Program-made: the position numbers and the translations under genes
Shown here: positions 57,018 through 64,000 of the stretch, piece by piece
Layout of the letters: each line of letters starts with the position of its first letter
Position numbering within the stretch: position 1 is the first letter of the stretch
Source of the DNA: Nitrospirota bacterium
GTDB lineage: Bacteria; Nitrospirota; Thermodesulfovibrionia; Thermodesulfovibrionales; Dissulfurispiraceae
DNA length: 64,000 bases
Reading direction: 5' to 3'
NCBI GenBank assembly: GCA_015233365.1
Contig: JADFXU010000007.1
Span: forward strand, 1-64,000
The notes under the pieces: generated by a model
Told to the model about the DNA's origin: nothing
What the model saw: the letters and a program-made list of their open reading frames with translations, nothing else
Database searches by the model: none

Positions 57018-57443
57018 CTATTTCTTACTTAGAATTCGAAAAATGCGGTTAACTTCCCTTTCCAAATTTGTTTGGCTCTGAATTGTACATTCCCATACGA
57101 CGATTACTGACCAGCCATTCCTTCGCAGTGCCTTGTCATTTCGTGTATCTCGGCGCTTATTATTGAGCAGTTTTGGCTCCCAGTATTCTTGTCTGCTGCG
57201 GGGAATATGTCCGTCGATGCAGTCATGTCCGTGCCAAAAACAACCCCTGACTTGAATTACTGTTCGGTAAATTGGCAGAACGATATCAGGTTTGCCAGGT
57301 AACGTATTCACATGAAGGCGAAACCGAAGACCTTGCCTGTGGAGGACTTTTCTCAGGGTTATCTCTGGTTTTGTATCCTTTGACCTAATGCGGCTCATTA
57401 CCTCTGAGCGTTTCTTATTTGTAAAAACATCAGGCATGCTCAA
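57018..57443 (-). CDS. vsr: Very short patch repair endonuclease
   Basis: MPDVFTNKKRSEVMSRIRSKDTKPEITLRKVLH...VRGCFWHGHDC. Confidence 0.95.
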   Translation of the reverse strand: MSMPDVFTNKKRSEVMSRIRSKDTKPEITLRKVLHRQGLRFRLHVNTLPGKPDIVLPIYRTVIQVRGCFWHGHDCIDGHIPRSRQEYWEPKLLNNKRRDTRNDKALRRNGWSVIVVWECTIQSQTNLEREVNRIFRILSKK

Positions 57444-58633
57444 TTTGCATCAAAGCGAATTCTTTTTTCTTCGGCCCATTGAGGATAGAGGTCTACTTGG
57501 TACCGTGCAGTCTTTAATAAAATAGCATTTTCTTCAACTAGAGACGACCACAGGTGTGGATCGGCATCGACTTCTTGGTCGATATCTCTGAATCGTTCTG
57601 TCTGATCAAGAATCCCCATGGCAAGGGATTGCTCGTTGATGTGTGGTTCGGGGTTCTTAAGAGATAAGCCACTTTTGTCGTTTATTGGCACATTAACCGG
57701 CGAGAAAAGAAAAGCCAAAGACAACATGTTTGGGAAAGAAACGGGCGTTTGGTTGTTTTCGACCCGGTACCAACAACTGTCAAGCATCTCAACAAGCCAG
57801 TTATTATTGGTGTCATAAAACAACTGTATGAGCCATTTGCCGAATCCAGCAGCGAATAGTTTTACGAATTCCCTGTCTCTACATCCCACAAGAACTTCAT
57901 CGACATTTACGCTTTCATTGTACCTGGTAAAATCCCAGTTCGACATTTCTACTAGTCGTTGACCAAACAACGAATTACTCTCAGAATTATTCTTAAGGCA
58001 TTTCAGATAGTGGGGAAGGTGAGCAACATTTACCTGCTCGTATTCTGCTCTTGTAGTAAGGAAAAGCAACCATTTTTCTCTACTATTATTTATTTGGTAT
58101 TCACAAAGATTATGCAACACCTGGTGGTTATCCGGGAAATTGATGCAAGAGATTGATCCGCAAAGATCCAAATTTACAATATCAAAGGGGCCGTGTCCAC
58201 GTATATAGTTGAATCCTTGGGAGTCGGTGCTTTTAAGCACCGATATATTGTCGGTAACTATGACAGAGCCAGGCTGGATGTTGTTGCTTATTTCGTTCCG
58301 GGAGATGTTTACCTCCGTCTGAGATGTGCGATCCCTCGCTTCTTCGTCAAAGCCGAGGCACTTTAGTTGCAGCCCTTTTTCGTTGCAAAGGTGTGCCAGA
58401 ACACGGATGTCAAGCATGTCTTCTCCTGGAAGGGAAAGGTATCGCAGAGACCGACCATCTAATCGAAGATGAGGAATTAGAGCCTTTATCTCTTTGAGCC
58501 ACTGATTGTTGCGAACCCACTGTTTCCTTGGTTTATGCCAAGGCTTGAACTCCCTCGCAGTAACAGGCGATTCATGTGAGATTTTTTTCGGAGCAATGCC
58601 TTCAATAAGGCCATTTTCTGGTTTATCAAACAT
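57440..58633 (-). CDS. Uncharacterised 397-aa protein with Rossmann/SAM-MTase-like N-terminal region
   Basis: RYLSLPGEDMLDIRVLAHLCNEKGLQLKCLGFDEEA ... GPFDIVNLDLCGSISC; stop overlaps vsr start. Confidence 0.75.
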   Translation of the reverse strand: MFDKPENGLIEGIAPKKISHESPVTAREFKPWHKPRKQWVRNNQWLKEIKALIPHLRLDGRSLRYLSLPGEDMLDIRVLAHLCNEKGLQLKCLGFDEEARDRTSQTEVNISRNEISNNIQPGSVIVTDNISVLKSTDSQGFNYIRGHGPFDIVNLDLCGSISCINFPDNHQVLHNLCEYQINNSREKWLLFLTTRAEYEQVNVAHLPHYLKCLKNNSESNSLFGQRLVEMSNWDFTRYNESVNVDEVLVGCRDREFVKLFAAGFGKWLIQLFYDTNNNWLVEMLDSCWYRVENNQTPVSFPNMLSLAFLFSPVNVPINDKSGLSLKNPEPHINEQSLAMGILDQTERFRDIDQEVDADPHLWSSLVEENAILLKTARYQVDLYPQWAEEKRIRFDAN

Positions 58634-58644
58634 GTTACCTCTGA

Positions 58645-60597
58645 TTATCGAGAGAAGATGGCAACAATGTCCTGTAATAAACGCTGCTGTTTATCATAGG
58701 GCATGTCATTAAAGACGCCATATGCGTCGAGGACTTTGGCGACGGCTTTAATTTGAGCCTCAAACTTTGTCTCTTCCAGTTTGTTATCTTTTGTTTTCCG
58801 TAATGTTTCATCCCTATCTTTAAATACAGTTGATTTCTGGAATGCTAAAATCCCATCTTTTCTAAGCTTCACTTGATTTTCATGATCGTCCGTGAATTCG
58901 ACTTTTGGCAGAGGAGTATCCTCATCTGGAATAATGGATCGCAAGGATTTATTAGTTTGCTGCTCCAATTCATCCAGTTCTTGTTGTGCTTTTTCTGTTT
59001 TTGTACTAACCCTGATTTCTTTAGCAAGCGATTTGTGACGGTTTGCGAGTTGACGGAAAGCGTTATGCACCCAATGAGTAATATATTGATAATGTGGATG
59101 CGAGAAGTTGAAGGATTCCCGGTCTATATTCAAAGCTGCGTCCAATCCCTTTGTCACAAATATCTCTGCTGTAACTTGATCCTTGCGTCGCTGTTCAGAC
59201 ACAGGATAGTGTAGAAAACTGTTATCGAAGAGTACCCCGTTTGAATCGTTAATGCGGATTAATACTCCTGCGTGTTCTTTAGGCACTACCGTGTGATTCC
59301 AGAAAAAATAGGCCTCAAATTCCAAATCACCGCCTCTCACCTCTGCTGGATATGCAGAGAGATCGGGGGCATCTTTACCCACGAAAAGGAGTGAGTAAGG
59401 GACTGACTCAAGGGTTTTGGGAAGATTTCGAAACCGAATTGGGCGAAATAACTGAACCCCATCAATGACAACACGAAAATCTGGTGTTTTCCCTCTTTCT
59501 GGCGATAATAATTCCAATTTATGACGTATACTTTCACCTGCGTCAAGATTCAATTCTTCTGCTTGATCTTTCTTCGTATTCCCTATAACGAATATCTTAA
59601 GGCCCGATTCCGAAATAAGTTCAAAAGGATGCCCATCAACGTAATCTACAGGTGCTGAAAGACTTAATATCCATAACATTCTCAAATAATAATCCAGATG
59701 ATCATAAATGCTTGGATTGCGGTCTGTCCGGCCACGAAGGTCGTACATTTTATCAATAAGTTTGCCGAAACGTTTTTCAGGACTATCGGATGCATCCCAT
59801 GGTAGGACGGCCCTTTGGGCAATTAAATGCGGGGGATCATTGTGAACACAGCCAATATGAAATGCTGGAGGGTTCGGAGGAGCTATGATTACATCCGTCA
59901 TTCCCTCTGTTGTCTCTGGATTGCATCTAACCCACATCTCCTTGCTTGTAAGATCGTCTTTTGTCTTGGGGAGAAGATTTCTCAACACCACTTCTGTGCC
60001 ATGGCTATCGATGTCTGTAGCTGTAACCTTCCATATTTTGACGGTGCCTGTTGTGTATTCTTGTTCCGGAGTATCTATGGAGTCTTCGGAGTAAGTATGC
60101 AGAATGACGTCAGCAATTGTACGATGATTGGCACCCTTTGTCTTGGTAATTATTTGGAACTCCTTAGTTAACTGGGATACTGAGAATAAGCCTATACCAA
60201 TTTTGCCAATTAATTTTCTCCCCCCTGGACTGCGGAATTTATCTGTTGTGCTACAAACACCCATGCCAGAACCGTCAGATGTTCTCTTTGAACTGCCTCC
60301 GATACTATGTATCAGGTAAGAAAGAGCCTCTGGCGTTAGACCATTTCCGTTATCGCGGACGATGATTTGTTCAAATCTAGGGGGATCTGTTTGGATCTCA
60401 ACTAAAGTAGCATCAGCATCATAGGCATTTGAAATGAGTTCTCGCAGTGCAGATGAAGGCTGGCGATAAATACCATCTGTGACACGGTTGAGGACTCGTT
60501 CTGAAGTTGCAAGCTTTCCCTCTACAACTTTGTTGTCAGAAGCATTGAGAATTTCTTGTGCAAATAGATGGATTTTATCACGGGTGTCTTGGTTCAT
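58645..60597 (-). CDS. GHKL (HSP90/MutL/MORC-like) ATPase
   Basis: ALRELISNAYDADATLVEI (N-box), VRDNGNGLTPE (DxGxG), IGKIGIGLFSVSQL (GxGxxS). Confidence 0.88.
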   Translation of the reverse strand: MNQDTRDKIHLFAQEILNASDNKVVEGKLATSERVLNRVTDGIYRQPSSALRELISNAYDADATLVEIQTDPPRFEQIIVRDNGNGLTPEALSYLIHSIGGSSKRTSDGSGMGVCSTTDKFRSPGGRKLIGKIGIGLFSVSQLTKEFQIITKTKGANHRTIADVILHTYSEDSIDTPEQEYTTGTVKIWKVTATDIDSHGTEVVLRNLLPKTKDDLTSKEMWVRCNPETTEGMTDVIIAPPNPPAFHIGCVHNDPPHLIAQRAVLPWDASDSPEKRFGKLIDKMYDLRGRTDRNPSIYDHLDYYLRMLWILSLSAPVDYVDGHPFELISESGLKIFVIGNTKKDQAEELNLDAGESIRHKLELLSPERGKTPDFRVVIDGVQLFRPIRFRNLPKTLESVPYSLLFVGKDAPDLSAYPAEVRGGDLEFEAYFFWNHTVVPKEHAGVLIRINDSNGVLFDNSFLHYPVSEQRRKDQVTAEIFVTKGLDAALNIDRESFNFSHPHYQYITHWVHNAFRQLANRHKSLAKEIRVSTKTEKAQQELDELEQQTNKSLRSIIPDEDTPLPKVEFTDDHENQVKLRKDGILAFQKSTVFKDRDETLRKTKDNKLEETKFEAQIKAVAKVLDAYGVFNDMPYDKQQRLLQDIVAIFSR

Positions 60598-60605
60598 AGT
60601 TTCTT

Positions 60606-60728
60606 CTATCTAACTAATTTGAGCAGCACACTAAGTGCAGCGCTCACCATTGGCGCTGGCACCGCATTGGTGACTTGGCCCATCTGATGTTGATCTGCAA
60701 CCATTTTTTTCCACTTTTTTGGTGATTG
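60606..60728 (-). pseudogene. C-terminal stump of a second C5-cytosine methyltransferase
   Basis: Minus strand reads SPKKWKKMVADQHQMGQVTNAVPAPMVSAALSVLLKLVR*; QVTNAVPAP resembles C5-MTase motif X. Stop is 8 nt before the GHKL ATPase start; an in-frame TAA lies just upstream. Confidence 0.6.
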
Positions 60729-60844
60729 ATTTTAGAACTCGTCAGGCAATTTTGTCTATAGCGATAGTCATGGGTAATGCGATCCGTTGCTGAGTTAGTA
60801 AATACGCGATCGGTAAACAGCTCCCCCATTCTCCATCCCTAAAA

Positions 60845-61939
60845 CTATATGACTAGGTCAAATGGCAGGTCAGATATGTCACGCAGCCTGTTTAAATCCT
60901 TCAGGACATTTAGCCAGTCAAGTTCTGTCATGCGACTTGATGTTTGTTTATTGGCAAATAATCCTTCATCTGTAGCTGCTTCATCGATAGTTGTCTTATC
61001 ATCTTCTGGCATTGATCCAATCCCATGAATAACCTGTTCAAGCTCAGGAAGGCACACGTGATACACACAATCTATGTCGACTCCCATTGCCAAAGACCTG
61101 ATTCTTGACGGCCTCGGCTCACCGACAACAACAACAAAATGTGGCGCTCTTCCGCGACGTTCCCTTGTTGAAAAAGCCCCTTCAGTACGGGCATTCTGTG
61201 CACGGTCGCTTCTAATAGTCCACTTCACGCTTATTATACCATGCAGCAAGTCAACATCTTCGGCTCCACTGTCCTGGAAAAGCACCGTATTGTTTGCAAC
61301 ACTCTTGTCTACTAGTGGAGACGCCTCATCGGTGCCTTTGCATAGACTGTTTGCAGCATCTTTACTTATTCTTTTTCTGGCCAGAAGCAAATCAGGCTTT
61401 ACGGAATACGACGCAAAATTAGCTCTTACTCTGTTTCTGACCCTAATATCATGAATAGCTTCTATGGCTATGTTCATATCTTTAAGATGACGATACTGAT
61501 CATATTCTTCAAGTAATTTTCCTCCTCTTTCAATTCTAAATGTGCCGGGTCTTAAAGGCAGCAAGTGTGCAATAAAGGTATCCTCTATGAAGAGTCTTAC
61601 CAGTTTTTCCAATTCCGTCCCGCATGACTGTCCTGAGAACGGTTTTTTTGCCGGCTGCCCTTTGATAGTAACAAGCATTTTTTTTGTTTCTTCGATGTTC
61701 TCAAGATCATTCCACCTCTTAACGCCTAGTGATTCAGCAAGAGCATCTGCAATGTGACATTTGCCGTCTGCATTTGATGGCCTCCAGTATCGGGTGTCAG
61801 AATCGTAAGCTCGAAAATAGAACGGGCGCACGCCTCTTTCCAAATCCGCCGTCCCATTCATTTTGAAAGCTGGGCGTCCAAAAATCATCTCACGGATAAA
61901 TTTTTCTCTGATTTCTCCAATCTTGCAGGAATGAGTCAT
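60845..61939 (-). CDS. Type II restriction endonuclease, NgoMIV-like
   Basis: VKPDLLLARKR ... LHGIISVKWTIRSDRAQNARTEG ... VVGEPRPSRIRSLAMG, PD...SxK active-site layout; start taken at MTHSCKIGE. Confidence 0.75.
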   Translation of the reverse strand: MTHSCKIGEIREKFIREMIFGRPAFKMNGTADLERGVRPFYFRAYDSDTRYWRPSNADGKCHIADALAESLGVKRWNDLENIEETKKMLVTIKGQPAKKPFSGQSCGTELEKLVRLFIEDTFIAHLLPLRPGTFRIERGGKLLEEYDQYRHLKDMNIAIEAIHDIRVRNRVRANFASYSVKPDLLLARKRISKDAANSLCKGTDEASPLVDKSVANNTVLFQDSGAEDVDLLHGIISVKWTIRSDRAQNARTEGAFSTRERRGRAPHFVVVVGEPRPSRIRSLAMGVDIDCVYHVCLPELEQVIHGIGSMPEDDKTTIDEAATDEGLFANKQTSSRMTELDWLNVLKDLNRLRDISDLPFDLVI

Positions 61940-61946
61940 CTTGTCT

Positions 61947-62906
61947 TTATGCAGCCGTCCTGCGCCTGCGTGCTCTCGCCGCTGCTTCAAATGCTGCAGC
62001 AAGAGAAGATGCAACTGCCTGCGCTACAGGTGGAGGGAAAGCGTTGCCGACTTGTCTATAAGCATTTGTTTTTTTGCCACAAAACTCCCATGCATCTGGG
62101 AAACCTTGCAGCCTGGCTACCATCCTGACTGTCAGCCGCGGCATGCCGACAAAGCCATCGGAAGGAGCACTATCTGCAATCCCACCGCCATCGACTCCAA
62201 GACTTGCCCACGCTTTCTTTGCCCGCGTCGGACCTAAGTCAGGGCCTCCATGCTTTTTAGATCCACCAACTATAGTAGGCGCAATATCGTTTGCGCGATT
62301 TGCCCACAAGGCTGCCCCACTCCATCGGTTTGCCGCCATTAAATCAAGAAGGGCATAACCGACTGTTTGTTGCTGCTCATCTTGTGGGATGGGCCAATTG
62401 AAATGCCTTGCTATACTGCGGGGCATAGCAACGAAAACAACACGCGGACGTAGTTGAGGCACACCAAAATCCGAAGCGTTAAGTAACCTCCAAGAAACGG
62501 AATAGCCCATTCCTTGTAGTTTTTTCATCACCCTTCCACGATAATCATCAAAAACAGTATCCAAAATTCCCCTGACATTTTCAAACATTATTGCACGTGG
62601 TCGAGCCGCATCAACAATATCAAGCCCAACATCGAAAAGATTTCGTTCATCAGCTTCCCCCAATTGTTTCCCTGCTTTCGAAAAGGGAGGGCACGGAAAT
62701 CCGCCTGCTAAGAGATCAACACCCCTCCATGCTGCTACGTCCTGCTCGGCTATATCACCCTGAATTATATTCCAGGACGGCCTGTTTGCTCTCAAGGTAT
62801 CACATGCATGTTTATCAATTTCGACAAGAGCAATGGGCGCGAAGCCTGCTGCATGCAGCCCGGCAGCCTGCCCCCCCGCTCCGGCACATAATTCAACGCA
62901 ATCCAT
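61947..62906 (-). CDS. DNA (cytosine-5-)-methyltransferase
   Basis: VELCAGAGGQAAGLHAAGF (I), GGFPCPPFSKAGKQ (IV), FENVRGIL (VI), YRQVGNAFPPPVAQAV (X); start taken at MDCVELCAG. Confidence 0.94.
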   Translation of the reverse strand: MDCVELCAGAGGQAAGLHAAGFAPIALVEIDKHACDTLRANRPSWNIIQGDIAEQDVAAWRGVDLLAGGFPCPPFSKAGKQLGEADERNLFDVGLDIVDAARPRAIMFENVRGILDTVFDDYRGRVMKKLQGMGYSVSWRLLNASDFGVPQLRPRVVFVAMPRSIARHFNWPIPQDEQQQTVGYALLDLMAANRWSGAALWANRANDIAPTIVGGSKKHGGPDLGPTRAKKAWASLGVDGGGIADSAPSDGFVGMPRLTVRMVARLQGFPDAWEFCGKKTNAYRQVGNAFPPPVAQAVASSLAAAFEAAARARRRRTAA

Positions 62907-63113
62907 AACGCCTCTCTGTATCCATAGAATTTTGGGAGCATCGGCACGTGCTATTTCATAAAACACGCTCCCGTACAACCTCGCTGCCAATGTAAAAGAT
63001 CACTACATTCGTTGCTCACGATTTGCTTACACTATTGGAATAGTTTAAACTATCTTATAATTAAAAAGCAATAACAATTAATAACAGCTAAAAACATCAA
63101 ATAATATTTTTAT

Positions 63114-63152
63114 TGACTAATATGAATAAGGCTGATAGCATATTGCTATCAT
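63114..63152 (+). promoter_or_regulatory. Promoter (TTGACT-N17-TAGCAT) with operator-like palindrome over the -10
   Basis: Palindrome tgatagca-tat-tgctatca at 63134..63152 upstream of the 74-aa HTH gene. Confidence 0.6.
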
Positions 63153-63190
63153 GAAGGTGATTTTGCAGTGTTTATGGCGTCTCGGCTGAT

Positions 63191-63415
63191 ATGGAAAAGG
63201 AAATACTTACAACTCAAGAATGCTGCGTCTTATTAGGGGTATCTGAGAGCAATCTCCGGACGATGATGAAGGAAAAGACTAATCCTATCCCTTACTCGCA
63301 ACTTTCATCGGGAGAGAGAGGGACGGTGAGGTTTCTTAAAAGCAGTGTTATTGACTGGGTAAAGAGCCGAGAGGTCAGGAACAGCGCTAAAAGGAAAAGA
63401 AAAACGCCTAAGTAA
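63191..63415 (+). CDS. Small helix-turn-helix (excisionase/AlpA-like) DNA-binding protein
   Basis: LTTQECCVLLGVSESNLRTMMKE...VRFLKSSVIDWVKSR. Confidence 0.75.
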   Translation: MEKEILTTQECCVLLGVSESNLRTMMKEKTNPIPYSQLSSGERGTVRFLKSSVIDWVKSREVRNSAKRKRKTPK

Positions 63416-63480
63416 CCACTTCTGGCCGGACTACTGTTAATCGGCTTTGAATGTTGACCCATGATCGGCATCCCGCAAAT

Positions 63481-63534
63481 AAATAGGGACAGCGACCATT
63501 TTTGTGTCACCAAAAATGGTCGCTGTCCCTATTT
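63481..63534. repeat. REP/MITE-like perfect hairpin, 23-bp arms
   Basis: aaatagggacagcgaccattttt-gtgtcacc-aaaaatggtcgctgtccctattt. Confidence 0.85.
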
Positions 63535-63558
63535 TCTGGTTCTTCTGAATAGCAGAGA

Positions 63559-63963
63559 TTATGTAAGCTTAATGCTCAACTTTTTCCCGAGTACAAGCGC
63601 GGCCTTCTCCAGAGTATTTAGAGTAACCGAGATATTTTCAGGATCAAGTAGACGATCAACGGAGGTCCGGCTCGTCCGCATCCGAGTTGCCATCTCAACC
63701 TTTGTTAATTTCTTTTTTCCCATCTCCTTTTCAATCTGGAAGGACAGTAAACGTTTTGCCGCAACAGCCTCCGCGCCGGTGAGCATGTTCTGCTCCCTAA
63801 GAAAATCATCAAAATTACTACCGAGATGCTTGCTTTTCATAATGTCCTCGCCCACAGCCTTTCGATCTTCTTTCCGTAACTTTTTGAGCCATTCCCTCAC
63901 AGGCTCCCCGCCGCTTTCGCTTTTATAGAAAATTACTCTCAGAACAGGATCTCTATGCTGCAT
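63559..63963 (-). CDS. HigB-like toxin N-terminal remnant fused in frame to HigA-like XRE antitoxin
   Basis: Residues 1-41 toxin-like (VLRVIFYKSESGGEPVREWLKKLRKEDRKAVGEDI); residues 42-134 antitoxin-like (MKSKHLGSNFDDFLREQNM...KKLTKVEMATRMRTSRTSVDRLL). Confidence 0.8.
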   Translation of the reverse strand: MQHRDPVLRVIFYKSESGGEPVREWLKKLRKEDRKAVGEDIMKSKHLGSNFDDFLREQNMLTGAEAVAAKRLLSFQIEKEMGKKKLTKVEMATRMRTSRTSVDRLLDPENISVTLNTLEKAALVLGKKLSIKLT

Positions 63964-63968
63964 AGTTC

Positions 63969-63997
63969 AGTGTACCTTATTTGGTACATATTGTCAA
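63969..63997 (-). promoter_or_regulatory. Sigma70-type promoter with operator-like palindrome
   Basis: Minus strand TTGACA-N17-TACACT; palindrome tgtacc-N6-ggtaca at 63971..63988. Confidence 0.65.
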
Positions 63998-64000
63998 TAC

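Noticed and set aside
60644-60829. 61-aa ORF MGELFTDRVFTNSATDRITHDYRYRQ...
   Set aside because: No recognisable domain; overlaps in another frame the proposed MTase stump, so treated as decayed sequence.

Overview
Gram-negative bacterial chromosomal window; the style is Nitrospirota/Deltaproteobacteria-like, but taxonomy is only an inference. It includes the dnaA-dnaN-gyrB neighbourhood. Core content: chemoreceptor fragment, TPP enzyme, RND efflux operon, PAS/sigma54 signalling genes, split transketolase, ftsEX-envC-ctpA, MacAB-type efflux operon, pfkB/uvrC, PBP1A, parAB, sigma54 activator, ftsH, radical SAM + type III PKS pair, pyrG, kdsB, lnt, prfB (with programmed +1 frameshift), dnaA, dnaN and gyrB. 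From the gyrB 3' end to the window end the DNA is accessory. A 113-bp near-identical duplicate of the gyrB 3' terminus flanks an MNT/HEPN pair. It is followed by a compact defence/R-M island (dcm, NgoMIV-like REase, GHKL ATPase, unknown Rossmann-like protein, vsr), then an HTH protein, a REP-like hairpin and a HigB-remnant/HigA in-frame fusion. Strongest leads: (i) the GHKL-ATPase / unknown protein / Vsr cassette, preceded by what looks like the C-terminal stump of a lost second C5-methyltransferase; (ii) the gyrB 3'-end duplication as an integration scar; (iii) two small low-complexity proteins, one with a natural HGHHHHHH tract, each behind a sigma54 -24/-12 promoter; (iv) the coupled B12/radical-SAM + type III PKS pair; (v) the toxin-antitoxin fusion; (vi) a 63-bp perfect inverted copy at the window start that may be an assembly artefact. 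All calls come from reading the sequence and the supplied ORFs; no database search was run.
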